Shown: positions 36,864-45,878, numbered from the stretch's first letter. The stretch: 64,000 bases of DNA from Planomonospora sp. ID67723 (GCF_015711605.1 NZ_JABTEZ010000003.1:496001-560000), one strand, 5' to 3'. Translations and numbers: made by a program. The notes: generated by a model not told the origin, from the letters alone.

Positions 36864-37456
36864 GTTCTGAAGGGCTCCGGATCTTCGCGGCGGCGCGGCG
36901 GCAGGGTCGCCACGTCGGGGGGGAGGGGTGGGATGCCCGCCGCGAGGCACATCAGGTCGCACCAGGCGGAGACGTGCCCGGACAGGTCCTCTTCCAGGGG
37001 CGACCAGGAGGCGCGCAGCTCCAGCTCGGTGGTGACCGGGTCGTCGGCCTTGTTGCCGAAGCCCTCGGAGACCGCTCTGGTGACGGTGCCCCCCGCGGCG
37101 GCGTAGCCGGCGTCGTGCGCGTCGAGCGACTCGGTGAGCCAGCTCCACGCGACGGGGCCGAGCAGGGGATCCTCGGTTATCTCCGGCTCCATGTCCGCCC
37201 GGACATAGGCGACCAGGCGGAACGGGCCGTCCCAGCCGCGCTGACCGTCCGGGTCGAAGAGCACGATGAGGCGGCCGACCGCGAGTTCGTCGTCGTCGCG
37301 GTAGACCGATGCGCCGATGGCGGCCGAGTAGGGCGCCAGGCGCTGGGGCGCGGGGATGTCCTCCAGCTCGATCTCCGGCCTGACCTCCGCCGGGCGCAGG
37401 CTGGCCACCGCGCGCCGGAAGGCGGCGGGAGCGGGCGGCGCGTCACCGAGGGTCAT
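36860..37456 (-). CDS. DUF3000 domain protein
   Basis: A 198-residue actinobacterial DUF3000 protein of unknown function. It carries the family's core blocks FRRAVASLRPAEVRPEIELE, PQRLAPYSAAIGASV, LIVLFDPDGQRGWDGPFRLV and SWSPLEEDLSGHVSAWCDLM. It has no signal peptide or membrane segment. ATG 37456 is chosen because TACCCT lies 6 nt upstream (leaderless pattern); two in-frame upstream starts would add up to 20 residues. It is translationally coupled to rnd. Adjacent hemE is divergent, with the small zinc ribbon gene between. Confidence 0.85.
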   Translation of the reverse strand: MTLGDAPPAPAAFRRAVASLRPAEVRPEIELEDIPAPQRLAPYSAAIGASVYRDDDELAVGRLIVLFDPDGQRGWDGPFRLVAYVRADMEPEITEDPLLGPVAWSWLTESLDAHDAGYAAAGGTVTRAVSEGFGNKADDPVTTELELRASWSPLEEDLSGHVSAWCDLMCLAAGIPPLPPDVATLPPRRREDPEPFRT

Positions 37457-37525
37457 ATCGGAAGGGTAGGTCGAAATCGAGTGCATGGGGACCACTGGGG
37501 TGTGTGAAGGAGCCATGGAGGCCGA

Positions 37526-37753
37526 TCAAACCGACGCCATCGACCGGCCGGGGGCCGGTGCGCCCTCGCCACCCGGAACCTCGCCACCCGGAACCCCGAG
37601 GATCAGCGCGTGGCCGCACTCGGCGCATGCCCACTCGGGGCACTCTCCCGGCTCGTGGCCGTCGAGGCAGGGGGGCTGCTCGAAAACCCGCTCACCGGCG
37701 CAGGAAGCGCAGCGCTCACCGCGGTGTTCGGGCGAACTCCACATCGTGGTCAT
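37526..37753 (-). CDS. Small zinc ribbon protein (75 residues)
   Basis: A 75-residue protein with a Cys-rich centre, CASCAGERVFEQPPCLDGH followed by ECPEWACAECGHALI. Two CxxC knuckles (CASC, CAEC) plus additional Cys and His can hold one or two zinc ions. The C-terminal tail is Gly/Pro-rich. ATG 37753 begins MTTMWSSPEHRGERC; ATG 37744 is an alternative. It lies between DUF3000 and hemE and is transcribed with the DUF3000-rnd direction. Its role is unknown; nucleic-acid or protein binding is typical of such ribbons. Confidence 0.65.
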   Translation of the reverse strand: MTTMWSSPEHRGERCASCAGERVFEQPPCLDGHEPGECPEWACAECGHALILGVPGGEVPGGEGAPAPGRSMASV

Positions 37754-38154
37754 CGCACGGGCCTTTCGTCGGGTCGTGGTCCGACGTTGGCACGTCGCGC
37801 CGACAATTCCGCGCAACGTGCTCGGCGTGTCCTGAAAGTGGTGCCGGAATCGGTGCCGCGCGGTGATTTGGCGAACATTTGGCCCGGCCGGGGGCCGGAT
37901 CGGGTTCGCCTATGGGAGGAACTGTACCCGGAAACATGATCGCTTTGTGTCCCAACGCCTCTCCTGCCGGTCCTGTGACGCCGGCCCTGCCGGACGAATC
38001 GCTCAAACCAGTGACAATCAAACGTCGGAGCGGCTTGACGCTGCCTATGGCTTCTCACGTGCTGTGTCATGACATAGCTGGCGATTTCGTCCTGGTGAAC
38101 CCGGTGAGGGGACGTGATGCGCGGACCGGCCCCGTGGCATGGCACCCTGGGGGG
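37754..38154. other. 400-bp gap before hemE
   Basis: This holds the divergent control region of the zinc ribbon gene and hemE. The hemE frame stays open across most of it, but the translation has no uroporphyrinogen decarboxylase similarity. Seen: TTGACG (38035-38040), a possible -35 box without a good -10, and the dyad described at 38061. Nothing else convincing was found. Confidence 0.5.
38061..38078. promoter_or_regulatory. 18-bp dyad upstream of hemE
   Basis: GCTGTGTCATGACATAGC is an 18-bp inverted repeat with a single mismatched pair and the perfect core TGTCATGACA, 77 bp before the hemE GTG. It may be an operator; the regulator is unknown. Confidence 0.35.
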
Positions 38155-39192
38155 GTGAATCCCGAGCTTGCCGACTCCCCGTTCCTGCGCGCCTGCCGCC
38201 GCCGGCCCGCCTCCCGCACGCCGGTGTGGTTCATGCGCCAGGCGGGCCGCTCGCTGCCGGAATACCGGGCCGTGCGCGGCGGGGTGCCGATGCTCACCGC
38301 CTGCGCCACCCCCGACCTGATCGTGGAGATCACGATGCAGCCGGTCCGCCGCTACGGCGTGGACGCGGCCATCTTCTTCAGCGACATCGTGGTGCCGCTC
38401 AAGGCGATCGGGGTCGACCTCGACATCAAGCCCGGCGTCGGCCCGGTGGTGGCCGCCCCGATCAGGGACGCCGCCGCGGTCGGCACGCTGCGCCCGATCG
38501 AGCCCGACGACGTCGCCTACGTCACCGAGGCGATCCGCGCCCTCACCGGTGAGCTGGGGCCGACCCCGCTCATCGGCTTCGCGGGCGCGCCGTTCACCCT
38601 CGCCTCCTATCTCATCGAGGGCGGCCCCTCCAAGAACCACGACCACACCAAGGCGATGATGTACGGCGAGCCGCACCTCTGGCACGCCCTGATGGACCGG
38701 CTGACCGAGATCACCCTCGGCTTCCTGCGCGTCCAGGTCGCCGCGGGAGCCTCCGCCGTCCAGCTGTTCGACTCCTGGGTCGGCGCGGTCGCGCCGGAGG
38801 ACTACCGCGAGTTCGTCCTGCCCTACACCAGCCGGATCTTCGCCGGAATGGCGGAGACGGGCGTGCCGCGCATCCACTTCGGCGTCGGCACCGGCGAGCT
38901 GCTCGGCCTGCTGGGCGAGGCCGGAGCCGACGTGGTCGGCGTCGACTGGCGGGTCCCGCTCGACGAGGCCGCCCGGAGGGTCGGCCCCGGCAAGGCGCTC
39001 CAGGGCAACCTCGACCCGGCGATCCTGCTCGCCCCGTGGGAGGTCGTCGAGCGCCGCGCGGCCGACATCCTCGCCCGGGGCGCCACGGCGGAGGGCCACG
39101 TCTTCAACCTCGGCCACGGCGTGCTGCCCGGGACCGACCCCGACCAGCTCGCCCGTCTCACCGACTTCGTCCACCAGGCCTCCGCGGGCTGA
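38155..39192 (+). CDS. hemE: Uroporphyrinogen decarboxylase
   Basis: A 345-residue enzyme decarboxylating uroporphyrinogen III to coproporphyrinogen III in heme synthesis. The signature is [14 protein letters not shown] near the N terminus (about 25-38). Further blocks are [51 protein letters not shown], and the terminal [18 protein letters not shown] 38155 gives the family length; the reading frame extends about 90 residues upstream but without similarity. Together with cgoX and chdC downstream it defines the coproporphyrin-dependent pathway of Gram-positive bacteria. Confidence 0.95.
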   Translation: MNPELADSPFLRACRRRPASRTPVWFMRQAGRSLPEYRAVRGGVPMLTACATPDLIVEITMQPVRRYGVDAAIFFSDIVVPLKAIGVDLDIKPGVGPVVAAPIRDAAAVGTLRPIEPDDVAYVTEAIRALTGELGPTPLIGFAGAPFTLASYLIEGGPSKNHDHTKAMMYGEPHLWHALMDRLTEITLGFLRVQVAAGASAVQLFDSWVGAVAPEDYREFVLPYTSRIFAGMAETGVPRIHFGVGTGELLGLLGEAGADVVGVDWRVPLDEAARRVGPGKALQGNLDPAILLAPWEVVERRAADILARGATAEGHVFNLGHGVLPGTDPDQLARLTDFVHQASAG

Positions 39193-39196
39193 CCCC

Positions 39197-39215
39197 GGCC
39201 CGCGTCAAGCGGGCC
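39197..39215. terminator. Hairpin between hemE and the DUF4349 gene
   Basis: GGCCCGC (39197-39203), a GTCAA loop, and GCGGGCC (39209-39215) form a 7-bp stem five bases after the hemE stop. It serves two convergent genes. Confidence 0.5.
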
Positions 39216-39236
39216 AGGGGCGCACCGGCCACCGGT

Positions 39237-40301
39237 CTACGGTGTGGCGCGCGGACCCGCCCCGGCACCCTGCACGGGTCTGCCGGCGTCCTCCTCGTCC
39301 GGTTCCGCGGCCGCCGTGCCCTCGGACGGCGGGGGCGTCGGGCCGAAGGACGACGGCCCGCCCGGCGGCGGTCCGGGCGGCGCCGGGCGGCTCCTCCTGC
39401 CGCGGCGGAGCAGGAAGTGAATCCCCAGCCAGACGGGCGCGATCACGAGCAGCCAGGGAAGCAGCGCCCCGAGGACCGTCAGGCCGATCCGCAGCGCCGT
39501 GACGAAGGCCTCCCAGCCCGCCTTCAGGCCGCTGAGGAAGCCCCCCGGCTCCTCCTCCGGCGGCTGGGGCACCTCGGCCACCGGGCCGGCGATGTTCAGC
39601 GTCAGCGTCGCCATGCTGGTCAGCGAGGCCAGTTTCTTCTGCCGGGCCTGGAGCGACTCCAGCTCCGCCTCGCGGTTGCCGATCTCCCGCTCGACCTCGA
39701 GCACCTGGCCGATCGTGTCCGCCCGCTTCAGCAGCGCGCGCAGCGACTCCAGCGCGGACCGCGACGACTTCAGGCGGCTCTCGACGTCGGCGACCTCCTC
39801 GGTGACGTCCTCGGTGTTCTGCTGGACCGACTCCCGCTTGCCCAGCTCCTTGCCGAGCCGGCCGAGGATGCCGGAGTAGCCCGCGGGCGGGATCTTGAAG
39901 ACCATCGTGGAGGACGCCTCACCCCCGTCGAAGGCGTCCGACCTCTCCTGGGCGAGATAGCCCCCGGCCGCGGTGACGATCTGCTTGGCCTTGTCGGACG
40001 CGGCGACGACGTCCTTCACGCGGACGGTCATCTGCGCGGTGTAGACGATGGCCCGGTCGGTCGGGACCGCCTGCACCCGCTCCGCCTGCCCGGCCTTCGC
40101 CGAGCCGGGGGCATCCCCGGCGCCGCTCTCCGCGCCGTCGGCCGCCCGGGGCGCCGCGTCCCCCTGGGACGTAGCGGCGGGGGCGGCCGGAGCGGCCGCC
40201 TCCGAATCCGCCGAGCGCTCCGAGCCCCCGCACGCGGACGCGAGCACCACCATGCACATGAGAGGGACCGCCAGGCGCGGGCCGTACCGGAATCTGTTCA
40301 T
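39237..40301 (-). CDS. DUF4349 lipoprotein
   Basis: A 354-residue membrane-anchored lipoprotein. The signal peptide ends in lipobox VVLASAC with Cys near residue 24, followed by an Ala/Ser/Gly-rich spacer. The DUF4349 domain (about 80-300) starts DRAIVYTAQMTVRVKDV and includes a coiled-coil segment EDVTEEVADVESRLKSSRSA, continuing through VEREIGNREAELESLQARQKK. A C-terminal TM segment (LGALLPWLLVIAPVWLGIHFL) and a Pro/Gly-rich tail close it. The ATG at 40301 is one of three close in-frame starts; none has a clear ribosome site. The function is unknown. It lies convergent to hemE and divergent from cgoX. Confidence 0.82.
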   Translation of the reverse strand: MNRFRYGPRLAVPLMCMVVLASACGGSERSADSEAAAPAAPAATSQGDAAPRAADGAESGAGDAPGSAKAGQAERVQAVPTDRAIVYTAQMTVRVKDVVAASDKAKQIVTAAGGYLAQERSDAFDGGEASSTMVFKIPPAGYSGILGRLGKELGKRESVQQNTEDVTEEVADVESRLKSSRSALESLRALLKRADTIGQVLEVEREIGNREAELESLQARQKKLASLTSMATLTLNIAGPVAEVPQPPEEEPGGFLSGLKAGWEAFVTALRIGLTVLGALLPWLLVIAPVWLGIHFLLRRGRRSRPAPPGPPPGGPSSFGPTPPPSEGTAAAEPDEEDAGRPVQGAGAGPRATP

Positions 40302-40458
40302 ACCCATCAAGACGACGTCTCCGACGGCGCGGTTTGATGCGGGCAGTCACGATGCCGTCACGTTCTCCATGCCGGGGGATCACGGCGGCCCCATGCAGGG
40401 GGACCGCGGCGCAGACCCTTGACACGAGCGGCGTGGAGGGGCGGTACGGTCAGGAGTC

Positions 40459-41937
40459 ATGGAAGGGAACCGGAGCCATGTCGTGGTCGTCGGTGGCGGG
40501 ATCGCGGGCCTGACCGCCGCCTGGTACCTCCGGCAGGGCGGTGAGAACGTCCGGGTGACCGTCCTCGACGGCGCCAGGCGGATCGGCGGCAAGCTCCACG
40601 TGAGCGAGGTCGCGGGGCTCCCGGTCGACGCCGGTGCCGAGGCGATGCTCGTGCGGCGGCCGGAAGGCAAGGACCTGGCCAGGATGATCGGGCTCGGTGA
40701 CGAGCTGCGGCATCCCGGTGCCGCCCAGGCCTCCCTCCTGACCAGGGGTTCGCTGCGGCCCATGCCGAAGGGGCAGGTCATGGGCGTCCCGTCCGACCTG
40801 GCCGCGCTGGCCTCCTCGGGAGTCCTCAGCCCCGGCGGCCTGGCCCGTGTGCCGCTGGACCAGATCCTCCCGCCCATGCTCGTCACCACCGACGTCTCCG
40901 TGGCCGCCTACATCCGTGCCCGCATGGGCGGTGAGGTGGTCGACCGGCTGATCGAGCCGATCCTCGGCGGCGTCTACGCCGGCCGGGCCGAGGCGCTCTC
41001 CCTCGACGCGACGATGCCGAGGATCGCCGCCGTCGCGCGTTCCGAGCGCTCGCTGCTCGCCGCCGCCCGGAAGATCGCCGCGGAGACGCCCAAGGACGCC
41101 GGGCCGGTCTTCGCCACGCTGCGGCGCGGCATGGGCAGCCTGCCCGAGGCGGTCGCCGCCGCCTCGGGTGCGGAGATCAGGACCGGGGTGACGGTCCGGG
41201 AGATGCGCCGCACCGAGAGCGGCTGGCGGCTGGTCGCCGGACCGGTGCCCGCCCCGGAGATCATCGAGGCCGACGCGGTGGTCATCGCGGTTCCCGCCCC
41301 CGCGGCGGGACGCCTGCTCGCCGGCGAGGTGCCCAGGGCCGCGGCGGAGCTGGCCCGCATCGAGTACGCCAGCATGGCCATCGTCACCCTCGCCTACCCG
41401 CGCGCCGCCTTCCCCCAGCTCCCGGCCGGCAGCGGCTACCTGGTCCCGCCCGTCGAGGGGCGTCCGGTCAAGGCCGCCACGTTCAGCTCGGTCAAGTGGC
41501 CGCACCTGGCCGAGGCCGACCCCGACCTGATCGTGCTGCGCTGCTCGATCGGCCGCCTCGGCGAGGAGGCGCTGCTCCAGCGCGACGACGCCGAGCTGGT
41601 CGCCCTGGCGATGGCCGAGATGGCCGCGGTCGCGGGCGTGCGCGGGCTGCCCCGCGACTCCCGGGTGACCCGCTGGGGCGGATCCCTGCCGCAGTACAAC
41701 GTGGGCCACCTGGACCGGGTCGCCCGCGTCCGGGCCGCGATCGCGGCCCAGCCCGGCCTGGCGGTGTGCGGTGCCGCCTACGACGGCGTCGGCATTCCGG
41801 CCTGCATCTCCACCGCCCGTACGGCGGCGGCCCGGATTCTGGACCACCTGGATCCCGCGAGACAATGGCAGCGGAGAAACGAGACGTTTTCGAGGGGTGA
41901 GGACGACGGACGCGAACCAGCGGCCCAAGGCGCGTGA
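40459..41937 (+). CDS. cgoX: Coproporphyrinogen III oxidase (HemY/CgoX type)
   Basis: A 492-residue FAD enzyme oxidising coproporphyrinogen III to coproporphyrin III, formerly annotated as protoporphyrinogen oxidase. The FAD dinucleotide motif is [18 protein letters not shown] at the N terminus, followed by [20 protein letters not shown]. Substrate-domain blocks are [18 protein letters not shown], and the C-terminal FAD block [21 protein letters not shown] 40459 has GGAG close upstream, with TACGGT as a -10 box 8 nt earlier. The 3' end overlaps chdC by 41 bp. The pathway assignment rests on the neighbouring chdC. Confidence 0.93.
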   Translation: MEGNRSHVVVVGGGIAGLTAAWYLRQGGENVRVTVLDGARRIGGKLHVSEVAGLPVDAGAEAMLVRRPEGKDLARMIGLGDELRHPGAAQASLLTRGSLRPMPKGQVMGVPSDLAALASSGVLSPGGLARVPLDQILPPMLVTTDVSVAAYIRARMGGEVVDRLIEPILGGVYAGRAEALSLDATMPRIAAVARSERSLLAAARKIAAETPKDAGPVFATLRRGMGSLPEAVAAASGAEIRTGVTVREMRRTESGWRLVAGPVPAPEIIEADAVVIAVPAPAAGRLLAGEVPRAAAELARIEYASMAIVTLAYPRAAFPQLPAGSGYLVPPVEGRPVKAATFSSVKWPHLAEADPDLIVLRCSIGRLGEEALLQRDDAELVALAMAEMAAVAGVRGLPRDSRVTRWGGSLPQYNVGHLDRVARVRAAIAAQPGLAVCGAAYDGVGIPACISTARTAAARILDHLDPARQWQRRNETFSRGEDDGREPAAQGA

Positions 41938-42604
41938 CCTGAACCAGGTGATCCGCTACACGATGTGGTCGGTTTTCAGGCTGCGCGACAGCTGCCCGGG
42001 CAACCGGGAGGGGCTGGCCGACGAGGTCGAGGACCTGCTGGCCCAGATGGCCGAGAAGGACGTCGTCACCCGCGGTGTCTACGACGTGGCCGGGTTCCGG
42101 GCCGACGCCGACGTCATGTTCTGGTGGCACGCGCCGACCCCCGAGGACCTGCAGGAGACCTACTCCCGCTTCCGCCGCACCGACCTCGGACGGCTGACCG
42201 AGCCGGTCTGGTCGGTGATGGCCCTGCACCGCCCGGCGGAGTTCAACAAGTCGCACATCCCGGCCTTCCTCGCCGAGGAGGAGCCCCGCGGCTACGTGTG
42301 CGTCTACCCGTTCGTCCGCTCCCTGGAGTGGTACCTCCTGGACGACGCCGACCGCCGCCGGATGCTCGCCGAGCACGGCATGATGGCCCGCGACTACCCC
42401 GACGTCCGGGCCAACACCGTCGCCTGCTTCGCTCTGAACGACTACGAGTGGATGCTCGCCTTCGAGGCCGACGAGCTGCACCGCATCGTCGACCTCATGC
42501 GCACCCTGCGCGGGGCCGAGGCCCGGCGGCACACCCGGGAGGAGATCCCCTTCTACACCGGCATCCGCAAGCCCGTCAGGGAGCTGATCGCCGCCCTGCC
42601 GTAG
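41897..42604 (+). CDS. chdC: Coproheme decarboxylase (HemQ)
   Basis: A 235-residue enzyme that converts coproheme to heme b, the last step of the coproporphyrin-dependent pathway. Family blocks are [16 protein letters not shown] at the N terminus, [45 protein letters not shown] and [14 protein letters not shown]. The last includes the tyrosine and loop around the propionate-binding active site. The start is the GTG at 41897, the only in-frame start matching family length. It lies inside cgoX, giving a 41-bp overlap and probable translational coupling. Confidence 0.94.
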   Translation: MRTTDANQRPKARDLNQVIRYTMWSVFRLRDSCPGNREGLADEVEDLLAQMAEKDVVTRGVYDVAGFRADADVMFWWHAPTPEDLQETYSRFRRTDLGRLTEPVWSVMALHRPAEFNKSHIPAFLAEEEPRGYVCVYPFVRSLEWYLLDDADRRRMLAEHGMMARDYPDVRANTVACFALNDYEWMLAFEADELHRIVDLMRTLRGAEARRHTREEIPFYTGIRKPVRELIAALP

Positions 42605-42706
42605 GGGCCGCTCCGGGGGAGGCCGCGGGAAGTCTCGCGAAACGCCTGGAGCCGTACCGAATCTTTGCCATACTCGGGAAAAATCTCCTGTCTTGTGAGG
42701 CCGGCG

Positions 42707-43372
42707 ATGACGAGGGGCGAAGGATTGGCGCGTTCCAGGCGGCGCGGGGGCGCCCGGCGCAAGAAGAAGACCAGGTCATGGGCGCTGGAGGTGTCCGCCG
42801 GGGTGGCGGCGGTGACGGTCGCGGGCCTCGCCGTCGGCGGGGCGTTGTTCGGAGCCGATCCGGTGACCGGCGCGACGGTGATCGGCGCGGCCCCGCGGAC
42901 GGAGACGGCGCGGGCGGTGCCGCCCCTGCCGTCCGTGACCCGGGGCGGGGGGGCTCCGGTGGCGACCGCCGAGACGGGCGGGTCCGAGACGGGCGGGTCC
43001 GGAGGCGAGCGGGAGAAGGCCGAAAAGCAGCCGGAGCGGGAAGCCCGGGCCGAGGGGCCGTCCAAGCACACCGACCCCGAGGCCGTGGCCTACTTCCGGC
43101 AGAGCAAGGCGGCCAACCGGGTGAAGGACATCCGCATGGTCGGCGGCTATCTCCGGATATATACGGATATGCCGGAGTCGGCGGACAACTCCAGGCAGGC
43201 GCTGGAACTGTGTGAGACGGGCCGCGACTACCTCGTCGAGGAGCTCGGCGTGGACGATCCCGTGATCTTCGTTCAGGCGGAGTTCGGTGAGAACGGCAAC
43301 CCCATCCTCGCCAACGTGCTCGGCCCCGACGACTCCACCTGCCGGGTCACCCACCCCGAGCCGGGGGATTGA
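42707..43372 (+). CDS. Single-pass membrane protein of unknown function
   Basis: A 221-residue protein. The N terminus is strongly basic (SRRRGGARRKKKTRSW) and precedes one hydrophobic segment (VSAGVAAVTVAGLAVGGALFG, about 35-56). A low-complexity Gly/Glu/Ala/Arg linker with the duplicated ETGGSETGGSGG follows. The C-terminal domain (about 125-221, VAYFRQSKAANRVKDIRMVGG onward) is conserved-looking. This layout suggests an extracytoplasmic domain on a stalk. ATG 42707 follows TGAGG. I do not recognise the family; Streptosporangiales carry many such proteins. It follows chdC after a 102-bp gap and may not be co-transcribed. Confidence 0.65.
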   Translation: MTRGEGLARSRRRGGARRKKKTRSWALEVSAGVAAVTVAGLAVGGALFGADPVTGATVIGAAPRTETARAVPPLPSVTRGGGAPVATAETGGSETGGSGGEREKAEKQPEREARAEGPSKHTDPEAVAYFRQSKAANRVKDIRMVGGYLRIYTDMPESADNSRQALELCETGRDYLVEELGVDDPVIFVQAEFGENGNPILANVLGPDDSTCRVTHPEPGD

Positions 43373-43387
43373 GGGGCGCCGCGGGGC

Positions 43388-43486
43388 TCACCTCACCCGG
43401 ATGCGGGTCTTGCCGCAGACCGCGCAGCGCTGGGTGATCACCCTGCCGATGGTCTCGACGATCTCCCATCGGTGCCGGAGGTGCAC
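43388..43486 (-). CDS. Very small CxxC protein (32 residues)
   Basis: A 32-residue protein beginning VHLRHRWEIVETIGRVITQR and ending CAVCGKTRIRVR. A single CxxC knuckle sits in a basic peptide, resembling half a zinc ribbon. GTG 43486 has AAGGAG exactly 5 nt upstream, a strong ribosome site that argues for real translation. I recall similar short HLRHRW...RCAVCGK proteins in Streptomyces genomes. Possible roles are dimeric zinc binding on RNA or ribosomes; none is shown. It is below the usual size cut-off of gene callers and lies between the membrane protein gene and msrB. Confidence 0.6.
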   Translation of the reverse strand: MHLRHRWEIVETIGRVITQRCAVCGKTRIRVR

Positions 43487-43599
43487 GGGGGCTCCTTGCA
43501 ACGAAGATCACAGTGCGGATATGACCGCATGCCGAACGTAACCGAATTCGTCCGCGCGCGACACGCACTCGTCCCATCGCCGAGCAGGGAAATTCCGTC

Positions 43600-44001
43600 C
43601 TAGGCGGTGGCTTCCAGCCTCAGCGAGACGGAGTTGATGCAGTAGCGGTCGTCGGTGGGCGTGGCGTAGCCCTCACCGTGGAACACGTGGCCGAGGTGGG
43701 AGTCGCAGCGGGCGCAGCGGACCTCGACGCGGACCATCCCCATGGAGCGGTCCTCGATCAGGGTGATCGCCTCCGACGCGGACGGCTCGTAGAAGCTGGG
43801 CCAGCCGCAGTGGCTGTCGAACTTGGTCTCCGAGCGGAACAGCTCGGCTCCGCAGGCGCGGCAGGCGTAGACGCCCACGGTCTTGGTGTCGACGTACTCT
43901 CCGGTGAAGGGACGCTCCGTGCCCGCCTGGCGGAGCACGCGGAACTCCTCGGGAGTGAGCTGGACGCGCCACTCGGCGTCGCTCTTGACCACCTTGTCCA
44001 T
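43600..44001 (-). CDS. msrB: Peptide-methionine (R)-S-oxide reductase
   Basis: A 133-residue cytosolic repair enzyme reducing methionine-R-sulfoxide in proteins. Zinc site: Cys47 and Cys50 (CRAC), Cys96 and Cys99 (CARC). Catalytic Cys121 lies in RYCINSVSL. Substrate-site blocks HCGWPSF and [12 protein letters not shown] are intact. Length and N terminus ([20 protein letters not shown]) match the family. The ATG is at 44001. It is a single gene; no msrA is adjacent. Confidence 0.95.
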   Translation of the reverse strand: MDKVVKSDAEWRVQLTPEEFRVLRQAGTERPFTGEYVDTKTVGVYACRACGAELFRSETKFDSHCGWPSFYEPSASEAITLIEDRSMGMVRVEVRCARCDSHLGHVFHGEGYATPTDDRYCINSVSLRLEATA

Positions 44002-44464
44002 GGCCCGACTCTACGCGACCGTCCCGGACGGAAGAAAATCTTGAGGGCGAAGCATCCTTTCGCGCCCGATATAGCGTCTTTGTTGGCGTGGGAGGTTTTC
44101 ACCTTCCAGATGAAGGGATGAGACCATCCGTCCGCCGTCCAGGAGATCGAGGGACGGTCGAATGCCGCCGGCCGGGTGGCGCGCCAGCGCCCGGAACCGG
44201 AGAGCGGGACGGGTGGTCGAGCGGTCCGTCCCGTCGAGAGCCCGGTCCCGCCGCCGCGGTGACTCCGGGACGGACCCGCCCCCTCCCGATGACCCCTCGC
44301 GTCCGCTCCGCGCCCACCGCGCCCGTGACGTCATCCACTCGCCGGAGCGCCGAGTAAGTGACCGGTTTCACTTCGATTACATTACTTGACTCCTGGTCCA
44401 ATAATTGGCGAAGCTCTGCCGTACATCGGGGCATGCGGGATTCGACGGCACCGGGAGTAGAGCT
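44002..44464. other. 460-bp gap between msrB and the sortase substrate gene
   Basis: Divergent control region. GGGCGAA (44045-44051) and TTCG..CCC form a weak dyad near msrB. TTGACT (44386-44391) and CCAATAATTGG (44398-44408) lie in an AT-rich patch 60-80 bp before the plus-strand gene, and probably contain its promoter. No reading frame with a plausible ribosome site or conserved-looking product was found in the rest. Confidence 0.45.
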
Positions 44465-45094
44465 GTGGCTATCGCGGGAGTGCGGCGTCTGGCGGCGGCG
44501 GGTGCGGTGACGGCCTTCGCGGTCGGCGGGGTCGGCATGGCGGCCGGGGTCGGCACGGCCACCGCCCAGAGTTCTCCGGCGCGGGGGCACGCCGTCTCGG
44601 CCACCTGCGAGAAGACCCTGTCGCCGTGCGAGTCCGAGTCGGGGGGACTCGTGCCGGGCGACGATCCGTGGGCCGACGGCGGCGGGGTGCACGACGGCGG
44701 GGTGCACGACGGCGCGTCCTCGCCGGGAGAATCGTTCTCCAGTGGCCCGGACTCCGGCGACGGCTCCGGCCCGGACTCCGGTGACGACTCCTGGCCCCGG
44801 GAGCCGTCCTCCGATGAGAGCTTCGCGAGCATCCCCCTGCCGGACGGGTCCTCCGGCGGCTGGTCCGCCGCCCCGGGCGAGACGTTCTCCAGCGGCCCGG
44901 CCTCCCTGCCGGCCGGCCCCTGGGTGCCGGCCGGTGAGAAGAAGCAGAAGATCCCCGCCGGCGCCCCGCAGACCGGTGCCGGCGGCCTCGTCGCGGATGC
45001 CGCCACCTGGCCCTTCGCCGTGGGCGGCGCGGCCCTGCTGCTCGGTGCGGGCCTGGCCGGCTTCGCCGTACGGCGCCGGGCGGGCGAAGCGTAA
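44465..45094 (+). CDS. Putative sortase-anchored secreted protein
   Basis: A 209-residue secreted protein. The signal peptide spans about residues 1-34. The mature region is Ser/Gly/Asp/Pro-rich low complexity with internal repeats (GVHDGGVHDG, GPDSGDGSGPDSGDD, PGESFSSGP and PGETFSSGP). The C-terminal sorting signal has APQTG (167-171) followed by GG, a hydrophobic segment (WPFAVGGAALLLGAGLAGFAV) and a basic tail RRRAGEA. APQTG departs from LPXTG; P-x-TG-x-GG ends are common near actinobacterial class E/F sortases. GTG 44465 follows GGGAG. The sortase gene starts 4 bp after its stop, which supports the enzyme-substrate pairing. Confidence 0.72.
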   Translation: MAIAGVRRLAAAGAVTAFAVGGVGMAAGVGTATAQSSPARGHAVSATCEKTLSPCESESGGLVPGDDPWADGGGVHDGGVHDGASSPGESFSSGPDSGDGSGPDSGDDSWPREPSSDESFASIPLPDGSSGGWSAAPGETFSSGPASLPAGPWVPAGEKKQKIPAGAPQTGAGGLVADAATWPFAVGGAALLLGAGLAGFAVRRRAGEA

Positions 45095-45097
45095 CCG

Positions 45098-45796
45098 GTG
45101 CCCCTGACGCCTCACCGGACCCGGCGGCTCGCCCTCGGCGGCGCGGTCGCGGCCACCGCGGCCGGACTCCTGCTGATCTGGTCCGGCATCAGCGGAATGA
45201 TCTCCGGCGGGGGCTCCGCGCCGGTGGCCGCCGGGCAGTCCGCGGTGCCCACCAACATCCCGCGCCGCCCGCCCTCCCTGACCGAGCCCGCCGACGTGCT
45301 GATCCGCACGTTCGCCCGGCCGATGGGCGAATCCGTCCCCACGGCCGTCTACATCCCCAGGATCGGGGTGGCGGCCCCGCTGATGCAGCTCGGTCTCGAC
45401 GCCACGGGGGCCATCGAGAACCCGCCGCTGGACCCGGCCAACATCGCCGGCTGGTACCGCTACGGTCCCACCCCCGGCCAGCGCGGTCCCGCCGTCATCA
45501 CCGGCCATTTCGACACCCGCACCGGCCCCGCGGTCTTCGCCCGGCTCGACAAGGTGAGGAGGGGCGACCAGGTCCAGATCATGCGCTCCGACGGTTCGGT
45601 CGCCGTCTTCGTGGTGGACAGGCGCGAGCACGTCGCCAAGAAGGACTTCCCCTCGGCGCGCGTCTACGGCGACGTGAAGTATCCCGGACTGCGCCTGGTC
45701 ACCTGCGGCGGCGCCTTCGACCGTACGGCCCACAGCTACCGGGGCAACACGATCGTCTACGCCCACCTGGTGCGCGCCTACCACCCGCCCCGCTGA
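45098..45796 (+). CDS. Class F sortase
   Basis: A 232-residue membrane transpeptidase. An N-terminal TM anchor (about 11-38) is followed by the sortase barrel with catalytic triad His137 (ITGHFDTRTGPAVFARL), Cys203 (LVTCGG) and Arg215 (HSYRGNTIVYA). LVTC-GGAFD and GHFDT...GPAVF are characteristic of class F enzymes. It starts 4 bp after the putative substrate gene. It would attach that protein, and possibly others, to the cell wall or another acceptor. GTG 45098 has no strong ribosome site, consistent with coupling to the upstream gene. Confidence 0.87.
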   Translation: MPLTPHRTRRLALGGAVAATAAGLLLIWSGISGMISGGGSAPVAAGQSAVPTNIPRRPPSLTEPADVLIRTFARPMGESVPTAVYIPRIGVAAPLMQLGLDATGAIENPPLDPANIAGWYRYGPTPGQRGPAVITGHFDTRTGPAVFARLDKVRRGDQVQIMRSDGSVAVFVVDRREHVAKKDFPSARVYGDVKYPGLRLVTCGGAFDRTAHSYRGNTIVYAHLVRAYHPPR

Positions 45797-45850
45797 TCCC
45801 GGCAGGGGCCGGCGAGGCCGGTTCCGGCGAGCGCGGGTCCGCGTGCGTCG

Positions 45851-45878
45851 TGACACGGGCGGCGGTCTCCCGGTGTCA
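45851..45878. terminator. Hairpin between sortase and hydrolase genes
   Basis: TGACAC (45851-45856) pairs with GTGTCA (45873-45878), with extra GGG/CCC pairing inside. It overlaps the stop codon of the minus-strand hydrolase and lies between convergent genes. Confidence 0.35.

Noticed and set aside
37879-38154. In-frame upstream extension of hemE by about 90 residues
   Set aside because: The extension lacks uroporphyrinogen decarboxylase similarity, would make the protein far longer than the family, and covers promoter-like sequence and the 18-bp dyad.
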